Shown here piece after piece: positions 42,414 to 51,073 of a stretch of DNA of 51,073 bases. The number at the start of each line of letters is the position of its first letter. Positions within the stretch are counted from its first letter, which is position 1. The stretch covers positions 1-51,073 of the forward strand of contig NZ_WHNP01000056.1 of assembly GCF_009362735.1 (NCBI RefSeq). Direction: 5' to 3'. The notes under the pieces are model-generated. The model was not told the DNA's origin. It worked only from the letters and a program-made list of their open reading frames with translations, and did not search any database. A program made the position numbers and the translations under genes. This DNA is from Paraburkholderia franconis (GTDB taxonomy: Bacteria > Pseudomonadota > Gammaproteobacteria > Burkholderiales > Burkholderiaceae).

Positions 42414-42695
42414 TCAATCGTGTTGCCCATTCGGGGCCATCGTGGGTGCCGGTTGACCAGGCTCCAGCGAGTGGCCCGTGCCACGGGCGCCGGCAGCAAC
42501 GCGTGCCTGAGCCGCTTGCAGGTCCGAAGGATATTTGTTGTGGCGTCCAGTCGGTCTGTACCCAGCTCTTACCAACTGGGCCAACTGCTCGCGCACCTCG
42601 GCACGCGTGGGCGAGCCATTGGATGGTTGAGCGAAAGAAACGGCCGGTACAAGCAATGCGGCCGCTACAGTGGCCAGTTTAAGGGTCCTGTTCAT
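42414..42695 (-). CDS. DUF4148 small secreted protein
   Basis: A 93-residue exported protein: signal peptide (KLATVAAALLVPAVSFA-QP) and the DUF4148 core SPTRAEVREQLAQLVRAGYR followed by DLQAAQARVAA. This family is abundant in Burkholderiales and of unknown function, often near two-component and stress genes. GCTGGAGGC precedes the ATG. It is divergent from the frameshifted response regulator 210 bases away, which may once have controlled it. Confidence 0.82.
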   Translation of the reverse strand: MNRTLKLATVAAALLVPAVSFAQPSNGSPTRAEVREQLAQLVRAGYRPTGRHNKYPSDLQAAQARVAAGARGTGHSLEPGQPAPTMAPNGQHD

Positions 42696-42905
42696 AGTCT
42701 GTGCCTCCAGCTAGTCAGGTGTCAGCGCTGCTGCCCGGGGTGGGGCAGTAGCTGGCACAGCTAGCTTGCCGGTTCAGACTTAAGGGAAAGTTAACGCCGA
42801 ACGGGTTCTGTACTCTGATCGAAGGCCGAAAGCGATGATCGGCAGCCAACCAATGTCATTCTCATCAACGTGAATAAAGCGCGCGAGCCGGAGGCCGAAC
42901 ATTAG

Positions 42906-43552
42906 ATGCGCATATTGCTGGTGGAAGATAACGTCTCGATCGGCGGTGCGTTGCAGCATCGGTTACGCAGAAAGGGTTTTGCCGTCGACTGGGCAATAGA
43001 CGGGGCATCGGCCATGCGTGTGCTTAGAACGACGCCGTACGCGTTGGTGCTGCTCGATCTTGGGCTGCAAGGAAGCGGCGCACTGACACTGCTTACAGGA
43101 CTGCGGCATCGTAACGATCCGACGCCAGTGCTTGTCATTACGCCGCGGGACGCGGTCCCGGATCACGCCGCGGGTTTGGACAGGGGGCGGACGATTATTT
43201 CGTCAAGCCGTTCGCGCTAAACGAGTTGCTTGCCTCCATCCGAGTCGAGCATCGGCATCAAACGAGACGCGCAGATACAACGCTGCACGTCGGTGCCTTG
43301 TGGCTCGATTCTGTTCAGTGCCGTGTCTGGCTGCGTGACCACGAGATATCGGTGACGAAACTAGAGTCCGCGTTGCTCCGTGAGTTGATGCGTGATCCGA
43401 CAATAGTCATCACGCACGAGCAACTCGAGCAGCGTCTTGAGATTATGAGTAACGCTGTTCAGGTGCATGTCCACAATCTGCGCCGCAAGCTCGGCGTCGA
43501 CACAATCCGCAACGTGCGCGGTGTTGGTTACCGCATCGGAGATATCGCGTGA
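42906..43552 (+). pseudogene. OmpR-family response regulator, frameshifted
   Basis: Paralogue of the regulator at 37059, but with the normal acid pocket (MRILLVEDNVSIGG) and phosphoacceptor in LVLLDLGLQGSG. The frame breaks in the five-G run at 43183-43187: one more G would restore GLDRGADDYFVKPFALNELL. After the break the winged helix continues to TIRNVRGVGYRIGDIA, with a short deletion where the paralogue has LYGWNEEIES. As it stands the protein stops after 104 residues without its DNA-binding domain. A sequencing error in the G-run would rescue the frame. Confidence 0.8.
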
Positions 43553-43608
43553 AGTCGTTGCGTCACCGCCTGCCGCTGTGGCTGCTGTCGGCTATGCGCC
43601 GCTGTTAA
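43549..43608 (+). pseudogene. histidine kinase stub
   Basis: GTG at 43549 overlaps the response regulator stop (GTGA), the usual coupling of regulator and kinase genes. It encodes KSLRHRLPLWLLS, the typical start of a QseC/TctE-like sensor kinase, and then stops at 43608. Everything after the first 14 or so codons has been deleted. Confidence 0.55.
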
Positions 43609-43707
43609 ATAGCGCCAAAGGGATGGATTGCACGGGGCACCACCGCGGCCCCGCGATCAAAATGGCCGAACCCGCTTTCAATAATTGAAGGTCGAGCGGC
43701 CCATATA

Positions 43708-43954
43708 GTTGGCAAGTACGCGCGCGCATTGTGGCGATCCGCGACGGCGACGGTGCTGCGCGTCGAAGCGGGACGCTCGAGCGCGCTCGCGAAAGCCGCG
43801 CGCGAATCCGGGCCGCATGCATTCCGCGAGGAACTCGATGCGCTCGCCGGTCTCCGCTTCGCGCGCATCGCGCAGGCATGGGCACATGCTGCATTACGAA
43901 GCGCCCGAGGAGGTCGCGGCGTTCGTCGAGGATCTGCTCTTCACGCCGCGGTAG
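43708..43954 (+). pseudogene. alpha/beta-hydrolase C-terminus, frameshifted
   Basis: One frame reads ARALWRSATATVLRVEAGRS and ELDALAGLRFARIAQ, a second continues GHMLHYEAPEEVAAFVEDLL to a TAG at 43954. These are the acid/histidine region of an alpha/beta-hydrolase (catalytic His in AGHMLH). The switch is near 43875. The nucleophile half of the gene is absent; it joins the kinase stub somewhere in 43610-43700. Confidence 0.6.
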
Positions 43955-44009
43955 CCCGTCGCACACGGTCCTGCGAAAATGAGCGGATCTTTCGCCTTCT
44001 CGCCACGCC

Positions 44010-44963
44010 ATGGAACTCCGACAGCTTCGCTACTTCCTGTCCGTCATCGAGCATGGAAGCATGGGAAAAGCCGCGCTCGAACTCGGCGTCGTAACCTCCG
44101 CGCTGAGTCAGCAGATCAGCCGTCTCGAAAGCGAACTGGCGACGCGGCTGTTGCAACGCACGTCGAACGGCGTGGTGCCCACCGATGCGGGCCTCGCATT
44201 CTGGCGGCAGGCGCAGCTCGCGCTGCGTCATGTCGACGATGCCGCGCTGGCCGCGCGCGCGGCGCGGCTGTCGGGCCACGTGAGCATCGGCATGGCGCCG
44301 AGCACGGCGAGCGTGCTCGGCGTTGCGTTCATGCAGGCGATGCGCGAACGCTATCCCGACGTGCGTCTGCGCATCGTCGAAAGCCTGTCTGGTTATCTGG
44401 GTTCGATGCTGAGTGCGCGGCAGATCGATCTCGCGGTGCTGTTCCGCGAAGAGCCCGCGCAACGCTGGAGCGTGCTGCCGCTGCTCGACGAGCGACTGTT
44501 CGTGATCGGCGCGAACGGCCTGGACGGCATGCCGGAGGGCGAGTCCGTGCGTCTGGGCAAACTCGGCGGACTGGGGCTGATCCTGCCGAGCGGCCCGCAC
44601 GGGCTGCGCACGCTGCTCGCCGCGGCGTTCAAGCGCGCGAAGTACGAACCGCGCATCGTCGCCGAAGTCGACGGCCTCGCGCTGCTGATGGACTTCGTGC
44701 GCTCGGGCATAGGCGCGACGATCCAGCCGGGCGCGGCGCTGGCGCGGCCGGAGAACGCGGCGCTGGCGAGCGTGCCCGTCGCCGATGTCTATGCAACGCG
44801 CCCCAACATGATCGCGAGCGTATCCGACGAAGAACTGTCGCCAGCGGGACTGGCGGCGCGCGTCGTGCTCGCGGACGTCGCGCGCCAACTCGTGCGGGAA
44901 GGGCGCTGGCCCGGTGCGCGGCTGCGCCGGCAGGAGTCTTCACGAAACCTGAAGACCTCTTGA
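44010..44963 (+). CDS. tcuR: LysR-family regulator of tricarballylate utilisation
   Basis: A 317-residue LysR regulator with N-terminal helix-turn-helix (MELRQLRYFLSVIEHGSMGK, then VVTSALSQQISRLESELATR) and effector domain (SGHVSIGMAPSTASVLG onwards). It sits 60 bases upstream of tcuA in the same direction, as tcuR does in Salmonella. It probably activates tcuABC with tricarballylate or a related acid as co-inducer. The name rests on gene context and family. Confidence 0.82.
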   Translation: MELRQLRYFLSVIEHGSMGKAALELGVVTSALSQQISRLESELATRLLQRTSNGVVPTDAGLAFWRQAQLALRHVDDAALAARAARLSGHVSIGMAPSTASVLGVAFMQAMRERYPDVRLRIVESLSGYLGSMLSARQIDLAVLFREEPAQRWSVLPLLDERLFVIGANGLDGMPEGESVRLGKLGGLGLILPSGPHGLRTLLAAAFKRAKYEPRIVAEVDGLALLMDFVRSGIGATIQPGAALARPENAALASVPVADVYATRPNMIASVSDEELSPAGLAARVVLADVARQLVREGRWPGARLRRQESSRNLKTS

Positions 44964-45023
44964 CGACTCGCTGATGGCGACGCGCGCGGACTGTCGATAC
45001 AGTGCTTCCGAAAGGAGGCATGT

Positions 45024-46433
45024 ATGGTTGACGTACTGGTCATCGGAGGAGGCAATGCTGCGCTCTGCGCTGCATTGATGGCGAGCGAGGCGGGGGCGTC
45101 GGTGCTGATGCTCGAATCCGCGCCGCGCGAATGGCGGGGCGGCAACTCGCAGCACACGCGCAATCTGCGCTGCATGCACGACGCGCCGCAAGACGTGCTG
45201 GTCGAGGCGTATCCCGAAGAAGAATACTGGCAGGATCTGCTGAAAGTCACGGGCGGACGTACCAACGAGCATCTCGCACGGCTGACGATCCGCGCATCGT
45301 CGACGTGCCGTCCGTGGATGCGCAAGCACGGCGTGCGCTTTCAACCGCCGCTGTCCGGCGCGTTGCACGTCGCGCGCACCAACGCGTTTTTCATGGGCGG
45401 CGGCAAGGCGCTCGTCAACGCGTACTACCGCAGCGCGGAAGCGCTCGGCGTGCAGGTCCGTTATGAAACGCCCGTCGATGCGATCGAACTCGACGGCGGC
45501 CGCTTCGTCGCGGCGAGGAGCGGCACGCAGCGTTTCGAGGCGCGCGCGTGCGTGCTCGCGGCGGGCGGATTCGAATCGAACCGCGAATCGCTGCGCGAGG
45601 CCTGGGGCCAGAACGAGCGCGGCGAATGGCCCGCCGACAACTTTCTGATTCGCGGCACGCGCTTCAACATGGGTGTGCTGCTCAAATACATGATCGACGC
45701 GGGCGCGGACGCCATCGGCGAGCCGTCGCAGTCGCATTGCGTCGCCATCGATGCGCGCGCGCCGCTCTACGACGGCGGCATCTGCACGCGCATCGACTGT
45801 GTGTCGCTGGGTGTCGTCGTCAATCGCAACGCCGAGCGTTTTTACGATGAAGGCGAGGACTTCTGGCCCAAGCGTTACGCGATCTGGGGCCGGCTCGTCG
45901 CGCAGCAGCCCGGCCAGATCGGCTATTCGATCATTGATTCGAAGGCGATCGGCCGCTTCATGCCGCCGGTGTTTCCAGGAGAGAGCGCCGGCACGCTGGC
46001 TGAACTCGCGCGCAAGATGGCGCTGCCCGAAGCGCAGTTTACCGAGACGCTGCGGCGCTATAACGAAGCGTGTCGTGTCGGCACTTTCGATCACACCGCG
46101 CTCGACGATTGCCATACCGAAGGCCTCGCGCCGCCGAAAACGCACTGGGCCCGCCCGATCGACACGCCGCCGTTCTACGGCTACGCATTGCGCCCGGGTA
46201 TCACGTTCACGTATCTGGGTCTCGAGACCAACGATCGCGCGCAGGTGCATTTCGGCGGGGTGCCGAGCGACAACCTTTTCGTCGCCGGCGAAATGATGGC
46301 GGGCAACGTGCTCGGCAAGGGCTACACGGCGGGCGTCGGCATGTCGATCGGCACGGCGTTCGGGCGCATCGCCGGGACGGGGGCCGCGCGGCATGCGCTG
46401 CAAACATCGGGAGTCGAAAGTGCAGAAGTCTGA
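45024..46433 (+). CDS. tcuA: tricarballylate dehydrogenase, FAD flavoprotein
   Basis: A 469-residue succinate-dehydrogenase-like flavoprotein that oxidises tricarballylate to cis-aconitate. Seen: FAD fold VLVIGGGNAALCAALMASEA at residue 4, the substrate-side segment RGGNSQHTRNLRCMHDAP, and the C-terminal ITFTYLGLETNDRAQVHFGG then NLFVAGEMMAGNVLGKGYTA. AAAGGAGG lies ahead of the ATG. Electrons pass to TcuB, encoded next with a 14-base overlap. Confidence 0.9.
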   Translation: MVDVLVIGGGNAALCAALMASEAGASVLMLESAPREWRGGNSQHTRNLRCMHDAPQDVLVEAYPEEEYWQDLLKVTGGRTNEHLARLTIRASSTCRPWMRKHGVRFQPPLSGALHVARTNAFFMGGGKALVNAYYRSAEALGVQVRYETPVDAIELDGGRFVAARSGTQRFEARACVLAAGGFESNRESLREAWGQNERGEWPADNFLIRGTRFNMGVLLKYMIDAGADAIGEPSQSHCVAIDARAPLYDGGICTRIDCVSLGVVVNRNAERFYDEGEDFWPKRYAIWGRLVAQQPGQIGYSIIDSKAIGRFMPPVFPGESAGTLAELARKMALPEAQFTETLRRYNEACRVGTFDHTALDDCHTEGLAPPKTHWARPIDTPPFYGYALRPGITFTYLGLETNDRAQVHFGGVPSDNLFVAGEMMAGNVLGKGYTAGVGMSIGTAFGRIAGTGAARHALQTSGVESAEV

Positions 46434-47637
46434 CACGCTCGCGTCCGCGCGGACACGCCACACGTCGCGCGACGATGCGTTTTGCGCGCCTGCGTCGCAC
46501 GAAGCGGCGTCACGCGTGATCCCCATCGTGCCGATGACGCAAAGCGAAAATGAAGTCGCGCGCCAGATGCAGATCTGCAACGCCTGCCGCTATTGCGAAG
46601 GCTTTTGCGCCGTGTTCCCGGCGATGACGCGCCGCCTCGAATTCGGCAAGGCCGACGTCAACTATCTGGCCAATCTCTGCCACAACTGCGGCGCGTGCTA
46701 TCACGCGTGCCAGTACGCGCCACCACACGAATTCGGCGTCAACGTGCCGCAGTCGATGGCGAAGGTGCGCCTCGAAACGTACACGGAATACGCGTGGCCC
46801 GCCGCGTTCGCCGCGCTGTACAAGCGCAACGGCGTGACGGTCTCCGTCGCGCTGGCGCTCGGCCTCGCGCTGTTCCTGCTGCTCGGCACGGCGATGCAAG
46901 GCGGCCTCGCGCAGAACGTCGGCGCCAACTTCTACGCGATCTTTCCGCATAACCTGCTCGCCGCGATGTTCGGCGCAGTCTTCCTGTTCGCGGTCGCGGC
47001 ACTCGGCGTCGGCGTCACGCGTTTCTGGCGCGACGTCACGGAAGGCTCGATGAGCGCGAGCGCACCCGCGATGGCCGAAGCCGCGAAGAACGCACTCACG
47101 CTCAAGTATCTCGACGGAGGCCACGGCGACGGATGCAACGAATCCGACGATGCGTTCACGCTCGCCCGGCGGCGGTTTCATCATCTGACGTTCTACGGCT
47201 TCATGCTGTGCTTTGCCGCGACTGTGGTGGCAACGCTCTATCACTATGTGCTCGGGCTGCATGCGCCGTATCCGTTCATCAGCGTGCCGGTGCTGCTCGG
47301 CACGGCGGGCGGCATCGGCTTGCTGGTCGGGCCGGCGGGGCTGCTGTGGCTCAATCTGCGGCGTCATCCCGAGCAGGGCGATGCACGGCAGCGTCCGATG
47401 GATCGCGGCTTCATCGCGCTGTTGCTGCTGACGAGCGCATCGGGCCTCGCGCTGCTGGCTCTGCGCGATACTGCCTCGATGGCCGCGCTGCTCGCCGTGC
47501 ATCTGGGCATCGTGATCGCGCTGTTCGCGACGCTGCCGTACGGGAAGTTCGCGCACGGCATCTACCGGTTGGCGGCGCTGCTGAAATCGTCGATCGAAAA
47601 GCGGCAACGCAACGATTTGAAGCTTGGCTCGGATTAG
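46420..47637 (+). CDS. tcuB: TcuB/CitB iron-sulphur membrane protein
   Basis: A 405-residue protein that reoxidises TcuA and passes electrons to quinones. Seen: two 4Fe-4S ligand sets, CNACRYCEGFC and CHNCGACYHACQYAPPHEF (residues about 50-105), followed by about six membrane helices with histidines suitable for haem. Start GTG 46420 is chosen because GGGAG lies six bases ahead; the frame is open back to 46393. A 30-residue basic N-terminal extension precedes the first cluster. Confidence 0.88.
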   Translation: MQKSDTLASARTRHTSRDDAFCAPASHEAASRVIPIVPMTQSENEVARQMQICNACRYCEGFCAVFPAMTRRLEFGKADVNYLANLCHNCGACYHACQYAPPHEFGVNVPQSMAKVRLETYTEYAWPAAFAALYKRNGVTVSVALALGLALFLLLGTAMQGGLAQNVGANFYAIFPHNLLAAMFGAVFLFAVAALGVGVTRFWRDVTEGSMSASAPAMAEAAKNALTLKYLDGGHGDGCNESDDAFTLARRRFHHLTFYGFMLCFAATVVATLYHYVLGLHAPYPFISVPVLLGTAGGIGLLVGPAGLLWLNLRRHPEQGDARQRPMDRGFIALLLLTSASGLALLALRDTASMAALLAVHLGIVIALFATLPYGKFAHGIYRLAALLKSSIEKRQRNDLKLGSD

Positions 47638-47695
47638 TCGAAAGAGAAGGACGCGGCGTACCGCGCCGCGCGAGAAATAAACAGGAGACACTCCC

Positions 47696-49015
47696 ATGAA
47701 CCCCACGACACCCATCGCCGCCACGCCCGGCGGCTCGCGCAAGTCCAAGGTCGCAGCCGTGCTGCGCGTGACCAGCGGCAACTTCCTCGAACAGTTCGAT
47801 TTCTTTCTGTTCGGTTTCTACGCCACGTCGATCTCGAAGATCTTCTTTCCTGCGTCGAGCGAATTCGCCTCGCTGATGCTGACTTTCGCCGTGTTCGGGG
47901 CGGGCTTTCTGATGCGCCCGCTTGGCGCGATCTTTCTCGGCGCGTACATCGACAAGGTGGGACGTCGCACCGGCCTGATCGTCACGCTGGGCATCATGGC
48001 GAGCGGCACGATTTTCATCGCCTGTGTGCCGGGTTACGCGACTATCGGCATGCTCGCGCCGGTGCTGGTGCTGATCGGCCGGCTGCTGCAGGGCTTCTCG
48101 GCAGGCGCGGAACTGGGCGGCGTGTCGGTCTATCTCGCGGAAATGGCCACGCCCGGCAATAAAGGTTTCTATACGAGCTGGCAATCGGGCAGTCAGCAGA
48201 TCGCGATCGTCGTCGCGGCGGCGCTGGGCTACGCGCTGAACCAGTGGATGACCACGCAGCAGGTTGCCGCATGGGGCTGGCGCATTCCGTTCTTCATCGG
48301 CTGCGCGATCGTGCCGTTCCTGTTCCTGCTGCGCCGCTCGCTGCAGGAAACGGCGGCGTTCGAGGCGCGGCGGCATCATCCGCAATCGACCGAAGCGTTC
48401 GCGCTACTTGCGCGGAACTGGCGCATCGTCATCGCTGGCATGCTGCTCACGGCGATGACCACCACCACGTTCTATCTGATCACTGTCTATACGCCGACCT
48501 TCGGCAAGGCCGTGCTGAAGCTCTCGACCAGCGACAGCCTGATGGTGACGCTGCTCGTCGCTCTGTCGAACTTCGTGTGGCTGCCGATCGGCGGGGCGAT
48601 CTCCGACCGCATCGGCCGGAAGCCGATTCTGATGATGATCGCGATTCTCGCAATCTGCACGTCGTATCCGGCGCTGTCGTGGCTCGCGAGTGCGCCGAGC
48701 TTCGGCCACATGCTGATCGTGCTGCTGTGGTTTTCGTTCTTCTTCGGCATGTACAACGGAGCGATGGTCGCGGCGCTGACGGAAGTGATGCCGGTTGAGG
48801 TGCGCGTCGCTGGCTTCTCGCTCGCGTTCAGCCTCGCGACGGCGCTGTTCGGCGGCTTCACGCCCGCCGTATCGACGTACCTGATCGAAGTCACGCACGA
48901 CAAGGCCGCGCGAGGTTATTGGCTCAGCTTCGCAGCGCTGTGCGGACTGTGCGCGACGCTCGGGCTGTATCGACGCGGCGTGGGACGCAATGCGTCGGCG
49001 GCTTCGTCGGCGTAG
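47696..49015 (+). CDS. tcuC: tricarballylate/citrate:H+ symporter
   Basis: A 439-residue MHS-type major facilitator of the CitA/TcuC group. Seen: TSGNFLEQFDFFLFGFYATS in helix 1, DKVGRRTGLIVTLG loop, RLLQGFSAGAELGGVSVYLA, and SDRIGRKPILMM. It imports tricarballylate, and in this group also citrate or cis-aconitate. ACAGGAGAC precedes the ATG. The 58-base gap from tcuB holds a small GC hairpin (CGCGGCG 47652-47658 with CGCCGCG 47664-47670). Confidence 0.9.
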   Translation: MNPTTPIAATPGGSRKSKVAAVLRVTSGNFLEQFDFFLFGFYATSISKIFFPASSEFASLMLTFAVFGAGFLMRPLGAIFLGAYIDKVGRRTGLIVTLGIMASGTIFIACVPGYATIGMLAPVLVLIGRLLQGFSAGAELGGVSVYLAEMATPGNKGFYTSWQSGSQQIAIVVAAALGYALNQWMTTQQVAAWGWRIPFFIGCAIVPFLFLLRRSLQETAAFEARRHHPQSTEAFALLARNWRIVIAGMLLTAMTTTTFYLITVYTPTFGKAVLKLSTSDSLMVTLLVALSNFVWLPIGGAISDRIGRKPILMMIAILAICTSYPALSWLASAPSFGHMLIVLLWFSFFFGMYNGAMVAALTEVMPVEVRVAGFSLAFSLATALFGGFTPAVSTYLIEVTHDKAARGYWLSFAALCGLCATLGLYRRGVGRNASAASSA

Positions 49016-49407
49016 CTAGCGCGACTTGATTCGGCGTTGCGCGCGCGGTGCAGACCGAGGCGCGCCTTCGCTTGCGGTTGCGGGTCGCCCGGCATGGTGC
49101 GTTATGGTGCGGAAATCATTTTTACAGGCGATGCCCGCGTGACTCTTGTCACCCATCCGAATCGGGCATGGGACGCGGTTGTACTGGTCCGTTACCGTTT
49201 CGGGGTGGAGTGTGACCCACAGGAAATCTACCGGGTTCCATAGCAACTGAGCCCGGCAGCTTGCTCGACTGTGGGTGAAGACGTGATCCGGTTACGGCGG
49301 ACATACCGAGGGGCTGGCGTCCGTCTGTGCGGCAGCGAACGCTTGAAAAATTACGCTTCGCCTACTATGCCATCTGGCGCTTCTTCACACGTCCCCCGGG
49401 AGCAATG
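49016..49407. other. intergenic, nothing recognised
   Basis: About 390 bases between tcuC and the methyltransferase gene. No convincing terminator, gene or repeat was found. The frame open from 49327 into the methyltransferase has a basic, unlike start (RTLEKLRFAYYAIWRFF) and is treated as upstream sequence. Confidence 0.4.
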
Positions 49408-50469
49408 ATGGAAAGCACATCGAGCATGGTTCAACAGGAGCCTGGCGCCGACAACACGCGCCAGCGCGAACTCTCCCCGGAACGGCTACTCCAACTGGGC
49501 ATGGGGTTCTGGGCGTCCAAGACTCTATTGTCCGCAGTCGAACTCGGTGTGTTCTCGCGCCTCGCGACCGGTCCTCGCGATGCTGCGGAGCTCGCTGAGG
49601 CACTCGGACTGCATCCGAGATCGGCCCTTGATTTTCTTGACGCGCTGGTCGCATTGAATCTGCTGGAACGCGAGGACGGGAAATACCGCAATACGCCAGA
49701 CGCCGAGCTCTTTCTGGACATGGCCAAGCCCAGCTACGTGGGTGGATTACTGGAAATGGCCAACGCGCGCCTATATCCCTTCTGGGGCTCTCTGACGGAA
49801 GCCCTTCGCACGGGGCTGCCACAGAACGAGGCAAAAGGGGGTGGCAACCTCTTCGATGCGATGTATCGCGACGAACACAAACTACGGGGTTTCCTGCGGG
49901 CAATGAGCGGGGTCAGCCTGGGCGCGGCCAAGGCGATTGCGCAACAATTCCCCTGGCAAAACTACAGCACCTTCATTGACATCGGCGCGGCCCAAGGTGC
50001 CTTACCTGTTCAGGTCGCGCTCGCCCATCCCCACTTGCGCGGCGGCGGCTTCGATCTGCCCGTAGTGGGCCCTCTGTTTGACGAGTACATAACGTCGCAC
50101 GGCCTGCAGGAACGGCTGCACTTCTATCCGGGCGACTTCTTCAAGGATTCCTGTCCGGCGGCCGATGTGCTCGTGATGGGACACATCCTCCACGACTGGG
50201 ATCTCGGGCAGAAGCTCGATCTCCTTGCGAAGTGCTACGCGTCGCTACCTCCCGGCGGTTGCCTGATCGTCTACGACGCGGTAATCGACGATGACCGCAG
50301 GCGCAATGCCTTTGGCCTGCTGATGAGCCTGAACATGCTCATCGAGACACCTGGCGGTTTCGACTATACGGGCGCGCAGTGTCGCGAATGGATGCAGGAA
50401 GTCGGCTTCAAACAGGTACGCGTCGAGCCGCTTACCGGCCCCGATTCAATGGTGATTGGAACCAGGTAG
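49408..50469 (+). CDS. SAM-dependent O-methyltransferase-like protein
   Basis: A 353-residue protein of the acetylserotonin/TcmN-type O-methyltransferase family: N-terminal dimerisation winged helix (QLGMGFWASKTLLSAVELGV, then LAEALGLHPRSALDFLDALV) and C-terminal SAM domain with FIDIGAAQGALPVQVALAHP, YPGDFF and VLVMGHILHDW. The SAM loop reads GAAQG where most have GGGxG, so cofactor binding may be altered. A start at 49408 has GGGAG five bases ahead; 49405 and 49327 are alternatives. It stands alone; substrate unknown. Confidence 0.82.
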   Translation: MESTSSMVQQEPGADNTRQRELSPERLLQLGMGFWASKTLLSAVELGVFSRLATGPRDAAELAEALGLHPRSALDFLDALVALNLLEREDGKYRNTPDAELFLDMAKPSYVGGLLEMANARLYPFWGSLTEALRTGLPQNEAKGGGNLFDAMYRDEHKLRGFLRAMSGVSLGAAKAIAQQFPWQNYSTFIDIGAAQGALPVQVALAHPHLRGGGFDLPVVGPLFDEYITSHGLQERLHFYPGDFFKDSCPAADVLVMGHILHDWDLGQKLDLLAKCYASLPPGGCLIVYDAVIDDDRRRNAFGLLMSLNMLIETPGGFDYTGAQCREWMQEVGFKQVRVEPLTGPDSMVIGTR

Positions 50470-50623
50470 AAACTCGCCGCGAGATTCGCAGGCACTCTCA
50501 GGGGCGGGAACTGACGCCACGGTGCCGGCTTGGACGGCTGGCGCGTTGCCAACTCCACATTGCGGGCAGGTCAGCACGGATGCGAGAACGACTTTACGCA
50601 CGGTGGCGGTCTTCCTGTCGAAA

Positions 50624-51073
50624 TCAGCGGTCACCGCGCTGACGTCGGGCGCCTTCCGACGAAGCAACGCGCCACTGTCGCTGACGCACCAGATGGTCGA
50701 GCGACAAGGCTCCGGCGCCCCGGCACAACAGGACGAGCAGCATGGCCGCCCACTGGATATGCGTCGGCCATGCCTGCGGGTACACAAAGATCTCGATCAC
50801 GGAGGTCATCCCGAGCAGGACCAATGCGGCGGGCCTGACGCCCAGGCCGAGCACCAGCAACACCGGCATGCTCAGTTCTATCGATACGGTGATGTGCGCT
50901 GCCACATCCGGCGGCAATACCGGCAGCCTGTATTCGTCGCGAAACAGTTCGAGCGCCGCATCCCAGTTTGCGAGCTTGGTCATCGCCGAATTCCAGAAAA
51001 TCGTTGCAACCGCGAGGCGCAGCGGAATGGCCAGCAGCCAGTAAGGCACGCGTTCCAGCAACTGAACCGCGCA
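50624..51073 (-). CDS. DoxX-family membrane protein, start outside window
   Basis: A four-helix DoxX-type inner membrane protein: RVPYWLLAIPLRLAVATIFW, then NSAMTKLANWDAALELFRDE, helix HITVSIELSMPVLLVLGLGV, and a C-terminal basic tail. The frame is open through the window edge, and resemblance to the family begins at the first visible codons, so the native start lies beyond 51073. In Burkholderiales DoxX genes like this often end small operons for metal- or redox-related secreted peptides (DUF692/DUF2063 partners); those would lie to the right and cannot be checked here. Confidence 0.8.
   Translation of the reverse strand, partial: CAVQLLERVPYWLLAIPLRLAVATIFWNSAMTKLANWDAALELFRDEYRLPVLPPDVAAHITVSIELSMPVLLVLGLGVRPAALVLLGMTSVIEIFVYPQAWPTHIQWAAMLLVLLCRGAGALSLDHLVRQRQWRVASSEGARRQRGDR

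Noticed and set aside
44940..46580. A 546-codon minus-strand frame across tcuA
   Set aside because: Antisense shadow of tcuA with no recognisable motif.
46510..47781. A 423-codon minus-strand frame across tcuB
   Set aside because: Antisense shadow; the plus strand has two iron-sulphur motifs and membrane helices in tcuB.

Overview
The window reads as an accessory, catabolism-rich stretch of a high-GC Burkholderiales genome (Burkholderia / Paraburkholderia / Caballeronia type). The evidence is the DUF4148 secreted protein, Bug-type solute receptors, Burkholderia-style porin, glycine-zipper and DoxX proteins, and the large number of acyl-CoA genes, LysR/GntR/IclR regulators and insertion-sequence remnants. 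Nothing looks like a core chromosomal block; I saw no tRNA, rRNA or CRISPR.

Layout. 1-0.5 kb: the end of an IS3-type element that has cut a DUF4142 gene. 0.9-4.6 kb: a glycine-zipper envelope protein, a decayed stretch, a tandem pair of Ohr/OsmC peroxide-resistance genes that share repeated operator-like sites, a small secreted protein and a truncated glyoxalase. 4.7-16.4 kb: an IclR regulator divergent from a ten-gene operon (HAPMO-like Baeyer-Villiger monooxygenase, class III CoA-transferase, patatin-like hydrolase, SnoaL protein, two Bug receptors, HSD10-like dehydrogenase, thiolase, TctB, TctA). The operon looks like a complete import-and-degrade system for an unidentified carbonyl-bearing acid. 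16.4-24.4 kb: a broken IS91 transposase, then a LysR regulator with CoA-transferase, two crotonases and an MHS transporter, then an aldehyde dehydrogenase and an AraC regulator facing away from each other that have both lost their 5' ends in one deletion.

24.4-36.3 kb: a segment bounded by two direct copies (about 329 bp, ending at the same IS terminus) of the end of an IS6-family element. It carries a cluster that matches itaconate catabolism (itaconyl-CoA hydratase, itaconate CoA-transferase and citramalyl-CoA lyase types, with MmgE/PrpD protein, acyl-CoA dehydrogenase, transporter and GntR regulator) plus an unexpected AtzG/AtzE-like amidase pair. An IS66 fragment lies at its right end. 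36.3-43.9 kb: a broken DUF2252 gene, an atypical response regulator with a possible 25-residue membrane peptide, a porin, a secreted beta-propeller protein, an oxalate/formate-antiporter-type carrier, a DUF4148 protein, and a second, frameshifted response regulator followed by a histidine kinase stub. 44-49 kb: tcuR-tcuABC, tricarballylate (and possibly citrate/aconitate) oxidation and uptake. 49.4 kb to the end: a lone O-methyltransferase-like protein and a DoxX gene running off the window.

How the genes work together. The intact blocks are each a transporter plus CoA-activation plus carbon-chain cleavage unit, feeding acetyl-CoA, pyruvate or TCA intermediates. TcuAB would make cis-aconitate, and the MmgE/PrpD protein of the itaconate block belongs to the family that contains cis-aconitate decarboxylase, so these two blocks could be metabolically linked; that link is inference. 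The best candidate for an undescribed system is the monooxygenase-hydrolase-CoA-transferase-TctAB operon at 5.5-16.4 kb.
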